Below, one piece after another: positions 25,047 to 33,722 of a stretch of DNA of 64,000 bases (position 1 is the stretch's first letter; every line of letters starts with the position of its first letter). Position numbers and translations under genes: made by a program. Below the pieces are notes generated by a model. The model was not told the origin of the DNA. It ran no database searches and saw only the letters and a list, made by a program, of their open reading frames with translations. This DNA is from Pyxidicoccus caerfyrddinensis (lineage in GTDB: Bacteria; Myxococcota; Myxococcia; Myxococcales; Myxococcaceae): contig NZ_JAAIYA010000003.1 of NCBI RefSeq assembly GCF_010894405.1, forward strand, positions 124,001 through 188,000, given 5' to 3'.

Positions 25047-27275
25047 TCAGTACACGCGGGTGGCCTTCTTCGCCCAGGGGCTCTTCTTGTAGTGCTCGTG
25101 CAGGTAGCGGAAGGCCTCCTTGGCTTCCGCCGTGCCCTGGCGGCAGCCGCGCCGGCTGGCCCTCACGACGCGGAAGAGCGCCTTGGGCGAGCGCGGGTCC
25201 TCGGGATGCGCCTTCGCCCAGTCGAGCGCCACGCGCGCGAAGTACGGCACCGAGTCCCCCGCGTCGATGAGCGCCTTCCACTCGGCGGCGGAGGTCTTCT
25301 GCTCCGCCTCGCTCGCGAAGGGGAAGGGCTGCACGGGCTCGCCCGCCTTGGGCGCGCACCACCAGTTCGTTCCGGACACGTCCAGCGTCAGGTCGAACTT
25401 CGGGTCATCGGTCGCCAGCCGGGACACCCAGGGCCCCAGCCGCGCCGACACCGCGGGCAGCCCCATGAGCAACACCTGCGCCTCGAAGCGGCGCTCCTCG
25501 GGCGTCGGCTTCCCGTCGATGGCGAGCAGCTCCGCCTTCGCCGCGGGCTCCTTCGCGGCGAGCGACTTCGCCGTGGCCCGCATCGTCTCGTCGTCGCCCA
25601 CCACGGTGGCGCGGGCGAAGGCCGTCCAGCCCGCCCACCGGCGCAGGGCCGGGGACAGGGCGTCGCTCGCCGCCAGTTCGGCCATCCGCCGCGCAGTCAG
25701 CCGGGGCTCCAGGATGGGAAGGACCTCCTCACCGAAGGACACCGGCCGCGCATCGGGTGGTGCGTCCACCGCGTCGCTGTAGCTCTCCATGGACTGGATG
25801 CCGGCGAGCCGGCGCGTCGAGTTGCGGAACAGCTCCTCCCAGCTCCGCGCCGTCGCGAAGCGCTCCTCGCGCAGCAGGTTGTCCGCGGACACCTGGTCTC
25901 GCGTCAGCTCCAGCGGCACCGTCGCGAGCCGCGCCTGTGCCCCCTTCACGTCCCCCTGCTCGCGCAGCAGGTGCGCGGAGCGGTACGCCAGCGTCACCCC
26001 GGCCGGTGAGGCGACAGGCACCTTCGCCGCGTCCGCCAGCAGTGTCGCCAGTCCAGCGGAGTCCGGCCACGCCTTGAGCAGTGCGGTGACGAGCCACGGC
26101 ACGTGCGCCGTCTTCTTCCATCGGGCCACGGCCGTGTCGTACGCCTGGAGGCGCACGTCCACCTCGGACTGCCCGGGCTCCGTGATTCCCCGCGTGGCGG
26201 TGAGCCACTCGGACAGCTCCGCCGCGGGAGCGGGGAGCCCCGTGCAGCGCTCCGCCCGCCACCCCACCAGGTCCAGGTCGCCCAGCTCCGCGCCGAGCGA
26301 CGAGCCCGTGCCCGGCTGGAGCACGCGCGAGAGCAGCTCGCAGCCCCAGCTCTCCGGCCGCAGGCGGATGCGCACGAGGCTCTGCAAGCGCCGCGCGGGC
26401 CCGTGCACCTGCGCCCACTTCGGCGCGGCGAGCACCTTTTCGAGGACCTTGTCCGCCTCGGTGAGCCGCGCGACGAACTCGGGGTCCGTGGGCGGTTGAC
26501 CGAGGAAGGAAGTCTCCTTGCGCCCGAAGAGCGCCTGGCGCACGCGGCTGCGCGCCACGAGGTACGCACCGAGTGCCTGGTACGGCGAGTCCGCCGACTG
26601 GGAGATGCCCTGGAAGGCCTCGGCCGCGTTGTCATAGGCGCCGCAATAGAAAGCTGCGGCGGCCTGCTGGTAGTCGTGCTCGGCCTTGCGGCGGGCCTTC
26701 TCGGCGGGCTTCAGGCCTTCGTCGAGCTTCGGCTCCAACTCCTGCACCGCGCCGCACGAGCCGAAGACGGCGACCTGGTTGCGCACCCACTCCTCCACCA
26801 GCGCCGGGTGCTCCTTCCACTCGCGCGCGAGCGAGCGCGCGGTGTCCGCGGCCTTCAGGAAGGCATCGCCCTGGATGCGCGCGTACTGGGAGTAGTCGGC
26901 TTCCACCACGGCCTGCGGCGCGGAGGCCGGCAGCGAGGGCGCCACCTCCGTCCGGGCGGCGAGCCAGCGCTTCAGCTCGTCCTCACCGGTGAGGGACACG
27001 TCGCCCTGCTTGCGCGACCACATGTCCACGAGGTGCCGCTGCTCGTCCGCCGTGGTGGGCACGCCCATCATCGAGCGGTACGCATAGGCGAGGTACATGT
27101 GCCGGTACTTCTCGCGCAGCACGCCCAGGCGCCCTGCGGCGAAGGACGTGAAGGGCCGGTCGGGATGGGTGCGGTGGACCTGGATGGGCGAACCGTCGTC
27201 GGTGGCACAGGCCTCCGCGGAGGACGGTGGCACGAGGAGCGCGAGGCCGAGCACGGCCGGGAGCAGAGTCTTCAT
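25047..27275 (-). CDS. Exported hypothetical protein, 742 residues (partner of DUF3142 gene)
   Basis: The start at 27275 overlaps the stop of the DUF3142 gene as ATGA and gives a clean signal peptide (MKTLLPAVLGLALLVPPSSAEA); longer in-frame starts would not. The mature protein is almost entirely helical and rich in Ala, Arg and Trp. TPR-like stretches such as CGAYDNAAEAFQGISQSADSPYQALGAYLVARSRVRQALFG suggest a solenoid. The C-terminus has several Cys residues and an amphipathic end (EAFRYLHEHYKKSPWAKKATRVY). I do not recognise a catalytic motif. It is exported, probably periplasmic, and co-translated with the DUF3142 lipoprotein, so the two likely form one complex. Confidence 0.8.
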   Translation of the reverse strand: MKTLLPAVLGLALLVPPSSAEACATDDGSPIQVHRTHPDRPFTSFAAGRLGVLREKYRHMYLAYAYRSMMGVPTTADEQRHLVDMWSRKQGDVSLTGEDELKRWLAARTEVAPSLPASAPQAVVEADYSQYARIQGDAFLKAADTARSLAREWKEHPALVEEWVRNQVAVFGSCGAVQELEPKLDEGLKPAEKARRKAEHDYQQAAAAFYCGAYDNAAEAFQGISQSADSPYQALGAYLVARSRVRQALFGRKETSFLGQPPTDPEFVARLTEADKVLEKVLAAPKWAQVHGPARRLQSLVRIRLRPESWGCELLSRVLQPGTGSSLGAELGDLDLVGWRAERCTGLPAPAAELSEWLTATRGITEPGQSEVDVRLQAYDTAVARWKKTAHVPWLVTALLKAWPDSAGLATLLADAAKVPVASPAGVTLAYRSAHLLREQGDVKGAQARLATVPLELTRDQVSADNLLREERFATARSWEELFRNSTRRLAGIQSMESYSDAVDAPPDARPVSFGEEVLPILEPRLTARRMAELAASDALSPALRRWAGWTAFARATVVGDDETMRATAKSLAAKEPAAKAELLAIDGKPTPEERRFEAQVLLMGLPAVSARLGPWVSRLATDDPKFDLTLDVSGTNWWCAPKAGEPVQPFPFASEAEQKTSAAEWKALIDAGDSVPYFARVALDWAKAHPEDPRSPKALFRVVRASRRGCRQGTAEAKEAFRYLHEHYKKSPWAKKATRVY

Positions 27276-28030
27276 GGCTTCATTCCCGCCACCGCGCGCG
27301 TGAACGCCTCGGGCGTCCACGGGCGGGGGCTGAAGAGGTAGAGGGTGGAGACGCCGGGAGGCACGGGCTGCCACTCGTCGAGCGCGAGGCCCACGCTGCC
27401 TTTGCACGGCAGCGGAAGCCCACGTGCGAAGCGGGCGCGGAAGGCGGGTGCCTCGGCGCCCATGCGGAAGAGCTGGGGCACCACCTCGTCCACCGGCGCG
27501 CGTGTGAGCCAGCTTCCCGCGACGCACCAGGAGGCCAGCCCGGTGATGGACAGGGGCAGGGCCGCGGGCAGCAGCCGGCGCGTCTCCTGGAGCAGCGCGA
27601 CGTAGGCGTCCTGCTCCGACTCACGCGCGTCGAAGTCGAGCTGCAGCGCCGTCACGTCGGGACGGTGCGCGAGGGTGGCGAGGCGCTCGGCCAGGCTGCG
27701 AAGGCGCTCGGGTGGAAAGTCCGCGAGCGAAGTCCCCGGATGCATCTCCAGTCGCACGGTGGCCTTGAGCGAGACTCCCGGTGGAAGGCGCAGCGGCTGG
27801 CGGCGCGGGTGCACGAGCACGTCCGTTCCGGTCAGCTCCAGCGTCGCCAGCAGGAAGGCCACGTCTGCGGCCTGGCCCGCGAGGAAGCGCAGGTCCTCCG
27901 GCCGCTCCCAGGCCCAGAGGACGACGCGCGGAGGCTCGGCGGCGGGCGTGCAGGCCAGGAGGGTGCACAGCAGCAGTGCGGCCCGGTGGCCATGACGTGG
28001 CGTGGCGGCCTCGGAGTCCTCCGGGCGCAT
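27272..28030 (-). CDS. DUF3142 domain lipoprotein
   Basis: 252 residues from the ATG at 28030. An N-terminal basic stretch precedes the hydrophobic core and lipobox LLAC, so it is a lipoprotein. The rest is one DUF3142 domain: VVLWAWERPEDLRFL at the start, the ALQLDFDARESEQDAYVALL strand with its Asp cluster, SITGLASWC, and DEVVPQLFRMG. The pattern of strands ending in acidic residues is that of a glycosidase-like TIM barrel, but no activity is established for the family as far as I know. It is translationally coupled to the following 742-residue exported protein by an ATGA overlap. Confidence 0.82.
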   Translation of the reverse strand: MRPEDSEAATPRHGHRAALLLCTLLACTPAAEPPRVVLWAWERPEDLRFLAGQAADVAFLLATLELTGTDVLVHPRRQPLRLPPGVSLKATVRLEMHPGTSLADFPPERLRSLAERLATLAHRPDVTALQLDFDARESEQDAYVALLQETRRLLPAALPLSITGLASWCVAGSWLTRAPVDEVVPQLFRMGAEAPAFRARFARGLPLPCKGSVGLALDEWQPVPPGVSTLYLFSPRPWTPEAFTRAVAGMKP

Positions 28031-28311
28031 GGCGGTTGTCGGGCCACACCCGGCGAGGGCTCGGGTCGCTCGGCGCGGGATGGTGGCCTCGGGCGGTGGG
28101 GGACGCGCTGGGAACATGGGGGTGGATGCCGGACGCCGCGTTGATGGTGGGTGCTTCGGCCGTACGGGACATTCTGCAATGCCGGCGCCAGGGATTCATC
28201 GCCGGGGCGAGTCATTGCTCCCCGGGGTATGCGCATCCCGGCCTCGCGGTGCGGGTCCGGACAGCGGCGCAGACGCGCCCGGACACGGGCGCCCGGAATA
28301 GAGTTCCGCGC

Positions 28312-28920
28312 ATGAGCGACGATGATTCCCGGAAGCACCTGTTCGCCCGCGTCGAGTGTGCGGTGCGCGGCGGCTTCGAGGACGAGGAAGAGCTCCTCGA
28401 GAGCCTGGAGCAGTGGGTGGAGGACGAGCTGGGCGAGGGCAGCAGCGCGCTGTACGAGCAGCTGGAGGCCCACGCCCGGAAGCTGCTCCAGGAGCAGCGC
28501 GTCCGGGAGGCGGGCTGGAGCGAGCCGACGTTGAATGACGCCATCGACAGCGCCTTCGACGAGCTGAACCAGCGCGGCATCGTCGCGCTGGAGAACGCGG
28601 GCTATACGATGTCCGACGGCTGGTCCGACGTGAATGAGATCGCCAACTACCAGGACACTCCGCCGCGCGGGGCCGTCTTCTACCACGGGCAGGACTTGGA
28701 GCGCGGCGTCGCGGGCCGGGGACTGATGCTGGCCTTCGGTGCCTACGAGAGCAACCCCGCGAAGCACGCGGAGGCGAGCCTCGCCATCGGCCGCGAGGTG
28801 TGTGAGGTGCTCGGGCGCCATGGGGTGAAGACGGAGTGGAACGGCTCCGTCGAGGAGCGCATCCAGATTCCCCCCTTCGAGTGGCGCAAGCGCCGCTGGA
28901 CCGAGCTGGCCCGGGCGTAG
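28312..28920 (+). CDS. DUF6891-like protein
   Basis: 202 residues from the ATG at 28312. The protein is acidic and soluble, with no export signal. An N-terminal helical part (LESLEQWVEDEL...) leads into a mixed domain with the stretch TLNDAIDSAFDELNQRGIVALENAGYTMSDGWSDV and later FYHGQDLERGVAGRGLMLAFGAY, which I associate with the DUF6891 group of small bacterial proteins. It ends with a polar IQIPPFEWRKRR segment. Function is unknown. It converges on the HxlR regulator with a 1-base gap and is divergent from the DUF3142 operon. Confidence 0.7.
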   Translation: MSDDDSRKHLFARVECAVRGGFEDEEELLESLEQWVEDELGEGSSALYEQLEAHARKLLQEQRVREAGWSEPTLNDAIDSAFDELNQRGIVALENAGYTMSDGWSDVNEIANYQDTPPRGAVFYHGQDLERGVAGRGLMLAFGAYESNPAKHAEASLAIGREVCEVLGRHGVKTEWNGSVEERIQIPPFEWRKRRWTELARA

Positions 28921-28921
28921 C

Positions 28922-29251
28922 TCAGCCGCGCTTCGCCCAGCGCTCCGCCCAGTCGACCAGCGGGAGGAAGCGCTCCAGCAGCTCCCGTCCCAGCGGGGTG
29001 AGCACGTAGCCCTCGGCCTCGTCGAGCGTCACCAGGTCGCTGTCGCGCAGCTCCTTGAGGCGCGTGTTGAGGACCGAGGGGCTCACGTCGCCACAGGCCT
29101 CGCGCAGGGCGCGGAAGGTGAGGGCGTCCCCCCGCAGCTCCCAGACGATGCGCAGGGCCCACCGCCGGCCGAGCAGGTCCAGCAGCACCATGACCGGCCG
29201 GCCGGTGCGGGAGCCTCGGGCGGCGGAGCCGGGTCTGGGCGTTCGTGCCAC
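28922..29251 (-). CDS. HxlR-family winged-helix regulator
   Basis: 109 residues starting at a GTG (29251) with AAGGGAGA upstream. The domain is a single HxlR winged helix: LLGRRWALRIVWELRGDALTFRALREACGDVSPSVLNTRLKELRDSDLV is the DNA-binding helix-turn-helix and wing, followed by LTPLGRELL. The Cys often found near the N-terminus of redox-sensing HxlR proteins is absent; a Cys lies in REACGD instead. It is divergent from a carboxymuconolactone decarboxylase gene. Two identical palindromes lie in the gap, the nearer one only 14 bases from its own start, so it very likely represses itself and controls the neighbour. Confidence 0.93.
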   Translation of the reverse strand: MARTPRPGSAARGSRTGRPVMVLLDLLGRRWALRIVWELRGDALTFRALREACGDVSPSVLNTRLKELRDSDLVTLDEAEGYVLTPLGRELLERFLPLVDWAERWAKRG

Positions 29252-29265
29252 GGTGTCTCCCTTGC

Positions 29266-29282
29266 GCTACGGAAAACGTAGC
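29266..29282. promoter_or_regulatory. HxlR operator candidate 1
   Basis: Palindrome GCTACG-GAAAA-CGTAGC, 17 bases. Identical to the copy at 29297-29313, with a centre-to-centre distance of 31 bases (about three helical turns). It lies just upstream of the HxlR ribosome-binding site. Confidence 0.75.
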
Positions 29283-29296
29283 GTTAGAAGGATGGT

Positions 29297-29313
29297 GCTA
29301 CGGAAAACGTAGC
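29297..29313. promoter_or_regulatory. HxlR operator candidate 2
   Basis: Second copy of GCTACG-GAAAA-CGTAGC, located 24 bases before the decarboxylase-family start codon. Binding of a dimer here would overlap the probable promoter or leader of that gene. Confidence 0.75.
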
Positions 29314-29337
29314 ATCCCGAAGACGAGGAGGCGAGAC

Positions 29338-29892
29338 ATGAACGGGGCCCGAATCGCGCCCATGGAGCCGCCGTACTCCGAGGCCGTCACCGCCGCGCTC
29401 GCGCGCATCATGCCGGAGGGGGTGCCGCCCCTCGTGCTCTTCCGCACGCTGGCGAAGAATGAGCGTGTCTTCAGCCGGCTGATGGCGGGCGGGCTGCTGG
29501 ACAAGGGCAGCGTGAGTCTGCGCGAGCGGGAGCTGGTCATCGACCGCACCTGCTGGCGCTGCGGCTCCGAGTACGAGTGGGGCGTCCACGTGGCCTTCTT
29601 CGGCGAGCGCGTGCGCCTGACGCCCGAAGAGGTCCGCGGCCTGTGCACGGAAGACGTGGAGGCCACGCCCTTCAGCCCTCGCGAGCGGCTGCTGCTGCGG
29701 CTCTGTGACGCGCTGCACGCGAGCGCCACCGTGTCGGACGCGCTCTGGACGGAGCTGGCGCGCGAGTGGAGCGAGCCGCAGCTGTTGGAGCTGCTCGTGC
29801 TGGCGGGCTACTACCACGCCATCTCGTTCGTCACGAACGCGCTGCGCCTGCCGCTGGAGTCCTTCGCCGCGCGCTTCCCCGGCCCGTCGTGA
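29338..29892 (+). CDS. Carboxymuconolactone decarboxylase-family (AhpD-like) protein
   Basis: 184 residues with a strong GAGGAGG site 7 bases before the ATG. The core motif reads LVIDRTCWRCGSEYEWGVHVAFF, with Cys72, Cys75 and His84, the CxxC-x8-H redox/proton-relay triad of AhpD-type members; the upstream Glu is in RERELV. Such proteins act as alkylhydroperoxidase-type thiol enzymes or as decarboxylases. The intact CxxC favours a peroxide or thiol role. It is divergent from an HxlR regulator with two operator-like palindromes between them, so it is probably induced by the stress that HxlR senses. Confidence 0.9.
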   Translation: MNGARIAPMEPPYSEAVTAALARIMPEGVPPLVLFRTLAKNERVFSRLMAGGLLDKGSVSLRERELVIDRTCWRCGSEYEWGVHVAFFGERVRLTPEEVRGLCTEDVEATPFSPRERLLLRLCDALHASATVSDALWTELAREWSEPQLLELLVLAGYYHAISFVTNALRLPLESFAARFPGPS

Positions 29893-29895
29893 CGC

Positions 29896-30687
29896 TCAGG
29901 CCTGGGACTTGCTCTTCGCGCGGCGCTGCAGCCAGTTCTTGATGAAGGCCTTCACCTCGGGGTGCTGGGACTCGCGGAACTTGTCCGGGGGGCCGTACTC
30001 GACGATGAGGCCCTCGTGCATGAGGGCGAGGGCGTCGGCCATGCCGAAGGCGGACGCCACGTCCGGCGTAATCACCAGCGAGGTGGCGCCGAGCTGCTGC
30101 TTGCCCGTGAAGATGATTTCGTTGACGGCGGCGGTGGTGAGCGGGTCCAGACCGGCCGTGGGGTCGTCGTAGAGGAGGATTTTCGGCTGGAGGATGGTGG
30201 CGCGCGCGAAGCCCACGCGCTTCTGCATGCCGCCGGACAGCTCGCCCGGGAAGCGCGTGGTGGCGTGCGACAGGCCCACCTTGGCCAGCGTCTTGTCCAC
30301 CGTCTCCTTGATTTCCGCCTCGGACATCTTCGTGCGCTCGCGCAGCGGGAACGCCACGTTGTCGTAGACGTTGAGCGAGTCGAAGAGGGCGTTGGCCTGG
30401 AAGAGGATGCCCTGCTTGCGGCGCATGTTGTTCAGCGCCGTCTCGTCCATCTGCGCCAGGTCCTGGCCCTCCACCAGCACCGCGCCCTTGTCCGGCTTGA
30501 GCAGGCCCATGATGTGCTTCATCAGCACCGTCTTGCCGGAGCCGGAGACACCCATCAGCACGCAGGTGGTGCCCTCGGGGACGACGAGGCTGACGCCTCG
30601 CAGGGCCTCGGTGGCGCCGAAGGACTTGTGGATGTCCCGGACCTCGATGGCCGGGGGACGCGCCGGCTCACTGCTCGTGTCGCTCAT
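29896..30687 (-). CDS. MlaF/Mce-type ABC transporter ATPase with altered catalytic residues
   Basis: 263 residues. Walker A GVSGSGKT (46-53), the signature LSGGMQKR (150-157) and the length match the ATPases of Mce/Mla lipid-transport systems (MlaF, Ttg2A). Two key residues differ. The Walker B region reads LLYDDPTAGLDP, so the usual catalytic Glu is Asp175. The H-loop reads VITPDV, so the switch His is Pro208; both codons are clear in the DNA. ATP binding should be intact but hydrolysis may be slow or dependent on partners. No MlaE permease, MlaD or MlaC gene lies beside it in the window. It is convergent with the decarboxylase-family gene (3-base gap). Confidence 0.88.
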   Translation of the reverse strand: MSDTSSEPARPPAIEVRDIHKSFGATEALRGVSLVVPEGTTCVLMGVSGSGKTVLMKHIMGLLKPDKGAVLVEGQDLAQMDETALNNMRRKQGILFQANALFDSLNVYDNVAFPLRERTKMSEAEIKETVDKTLAKVGLSHATTRFPGELSGGMQKRVGFARATILQPKILLYDDPTAGLDPLTTAAVNEIIFTGKQQLGATSLVITPDVASAFGMADALALMHEGLIVEYGPPDKFRESQHPEVKAFIKNWLQRRAKSKSQA

Positions 30688-30932
30688 TGCCGCTCCACCA
30701 TAGTGCGCGGGGCGTCCCTCCGCTGCCTCAATCCCTTCGCTCACGGGAGGGCGTACCCCGGGTGCGCGGCGTCTCCCTGGGGGCCTGATGTCCGCGGGTG
30801 CACGACGGCGTGACGGAGTGCTTGCCGTGCAGGCAGGGGAAGGGATGCTCCGAGCCATGCGGAGGGTGGACTCGTCGAGACGGTGTGGCGCGCGGTGGGC
30901 CCGGGGTCCGGGCGGCGGGGAGGTCTAGCCGC

Positions 30933-31946
<1,014 letters not shown>

Positions 31947-31960
31947 GCGGAGAAGTCGCC

Positions 31961-32869
31961 TCATTCCCTTGCGAGGAACAATCGCTCCACGTCCCGAAGG
32001 TGCCGCATGCCCGCCTCGCGCCCGAGGTGCTCCAGGGTGCCTGCTTCCCGGAGGTCATCCAGGGCGATGTCGCCGGGAAGAGGTTCGTCGATGCGGAGGT
32101 ATCGCTCCGGACCAATCAGCAGACGAGCCTGCTCGTGGGCGGCATCTGCCTGGGCGGCGAGGACGACCTCGATGACATCAGGCGCCCAGCGAAGCCGTCC
32201 TCGATTGCGGATGTCCTGGTAGCGGAAGTGTCGCTTCCGTCTTCCGGTGCCTATCGAGAGGAGCCTCGTGGATGGAAAGTCCGCTCCCAGGTAGCGCCGT
32301 GCCTCGATGAGCCCCACCACTGAGGGATTGTTCGCCCACAGCCCTCCATCCAGGTATGTGCCGAGCCCTTCAATCTGGACGGCTGGCAGGTACGTGGGGG
32401 CGGCCGCGCTCGCCAGCGCCACCTCCCACATCTTCTTCCCGCCTTCCCGAAGGTCTGGATGGTGGTTGTCCTTCCACACCCGGGTTCGCCCTGTCAGCGC
32501 TTCGAGCGTGGGAATGGCAATGGGGACGCAGGCGTCGTTCAGCGTCTTCTCCTGGAACGTCCGCTGGAGCCAGTGAATCAGCTGGGTATTGTCATGGGCC
32601 GTCCTGAACAGTCGTGAGAACCAGCCGCGGCCCCGGCCGAAGATGAGGGGACCTGCCGTCTTGTATGCCTCCAGCGCCTCCTTCGCCGACATGCCAGAGG
32701 CCAGTGCGAGGGCGATGATGGCTCCCGTCGACGTGCCCGTGAGCAGCCGCAGGTGCTTCACGATTCGGATCTGGAGGTGCTCCTCGACATAGGCGAGGCA
32801 GGCGGCGGTGAGGATGCCGCGGATGCCACCTCCGTCGAGCGCCAAGATGGTTCGGGGACTAGCATCCAT
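31961..32869 (-). CDS. capV: CapV-like patatin phospholipase (CBASS effector)
   Basis: 302 residues. The patatin signatures are complete: DGGGIRG (12-18, phosphate/oxyanion loop), GTSTG with nucleophile Ser47, and DGG with catalytic Asp174, giving the Ser-Asp dyad. In type I CBASS such enzymes are switched on by a cyclic nucleotide and degrade the cell's own membrane phospholipids, killing the infected cell. It overlaps the CD-NTase gene by 11 bases and is translated after it, which is the classic two-gene CBASS order. Base composition is lower in GC than the flanking ABC gene (38 of 60 G+C in line 32161 against 43 of 60 in line 31261), consistent with acquisition. An unrelated housekeeping patatin is the alternative, made unlikely by the neighbour. 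Confidence 0.88.
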   Translation of the reverse strand: MDASPRTILALDGGGIRGILTAACLAYVEEHLQIRIVKHLRLLTGTSTGAIIALALASGMSAKEALEAYKTAGPLIFGRGRGWFSRLFRTAHDNTQLIHWLQRTFQEKTLNDACVPIAIPTLEALTGRTRVWKDNHHPDLREGGKKMWEVALASAAAPTYLPAVQIEGLGTYLDGGLWANNPSVVGLIEARRYLGADFPSTRLLSIGTGRRKRHFRYQDIRNRGRLRWAPDVIEVVLAAQADAAHEQARLLIGPERYLRIDEPLPGDIALDDLREAGTLEHLGREAGMRHLRDVERLFLARE

Positions 32870-33722
32870 TGAAGGCCGCCCTCCAGGCTGAGCGCGCCCG
32901 TTCCCTGTCAGGCGCTTGCAGCGCCCGCTCCGCGTGGGGAATCGCCGTCGCCAGCTTGCCGAGGAACTCGCCGAACGAGGTGGCGTCCCACTCGTCGGGA
33001 GTCAGGAGGTTGCCCTCGCCCGCGATGCGGGACAGGGAGCCCTGGGCACGCGGATACCGCTCGACGATTCGCTTCGCCACCGTCATGAAGTCGATGACGG
33101 GGTCGCCGGAGAAGGTGTCGTTGGGCAGTTGGTAGAGCAGCGATTCGACGTAGTACGAGGGCGCGACCTTCCTCGTGCCGAACTGGCACGTCTTCCACTT
33201 CTTGAACAACCGGACTGCCTGTTTGAAGCCTCCGTTCGTGGCCTGGCTCTTCAGGCGCCCGCGCTCCTGGTGGCCATGGGGCCAGTTCTTCTTCTGCCTG
33301 CCCGTCCTGAACGAATAGATGGCGATGGGGTCCCCGGCAGGGTCGCTCCCGAGCGCGATGGCCGGGACGATATCGACGCGCACGCCCGGCGTATTCAGCC
33401 GGATGCACTTGTCCTCCCGCTTCCATGGGCCGAGGGGAGCAAGCTTCGCTCCGACCTCCCGGAAGAGGCTGCTCCACTGCTCCGCACCGAGGGACGCGGA
33501 GCCCGCGCCGCCGAGGCCCCGCCGTACGGCGACGATGTCGACGTCATTCATGTCCGCCCGGGCCGTGTCGTTGCTGTAGGAGCCCTGGAGGAAGGTCACG
33601 TAGTCCCTGTCCCCCAGTTGCGCGCGGACCTTCTGGTGGTGGGCGATCGCCTGAGCTCGCACCGCCTCCGAAGGCCCGCGGGCATAGGCCAGGACGAACT
33701 CATTATCCAACGCGCGAGTCAT
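32859..33722 (-). CDS. CD-NTase (cGAS/DncV-like nucleotidyltransferase), CBASS sensor
   Basis: 287 residues from the ATG at 33722, which has AGGAGG 5 bases upstream. The nucleotidyltransferase core is intact: QGSYSNDT (Gly47, Ser48), DVD (Asp60, Asp62), and a third acidic residue in RVDIVPA (Asp118). The downstream block KSQATNGGFKQAVRLFKKWK is typical of cGAS/DncV-like enzymes. These sense phage infection and make a cyclic di- or trinucleotide that activates the effector, here the patatin gene that follows with an 11-base overlap. No Cap2/Cap3 or HORMA/TRIP13 genes are present, so this is a minimal type I system. GC is locally low (32 of 60 in line 33181). Its first 20 bases overlap the methyltransferase gene. 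Confidence 0.9.
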   Translation of the reverse strand: MTRALDNEFVLAYARGPSEAVRAQAIAHHQKVRAQLGDRDYVTFLQGSYSNDTARADMNDVDIVAVRRGLGGAGSASLGAEQWSSLFREVGAKLAPLGPWKREDKCIRLNTPGVRVDIVPAIALGSDPAGDPIAIYSFRTGRQKKNWPHGHQERGRLKSQATNGGFKQAVRLFKKWKTCQFGTRKVAPSYYVESLLYQLPNDTFSGDPVIDFMTVAKRIVERYPRAQGSLSRIAGEGNLLTPDEWDATSFGEFLGKLATAIPHAERALQAPDRERARSAWRAAFNGC

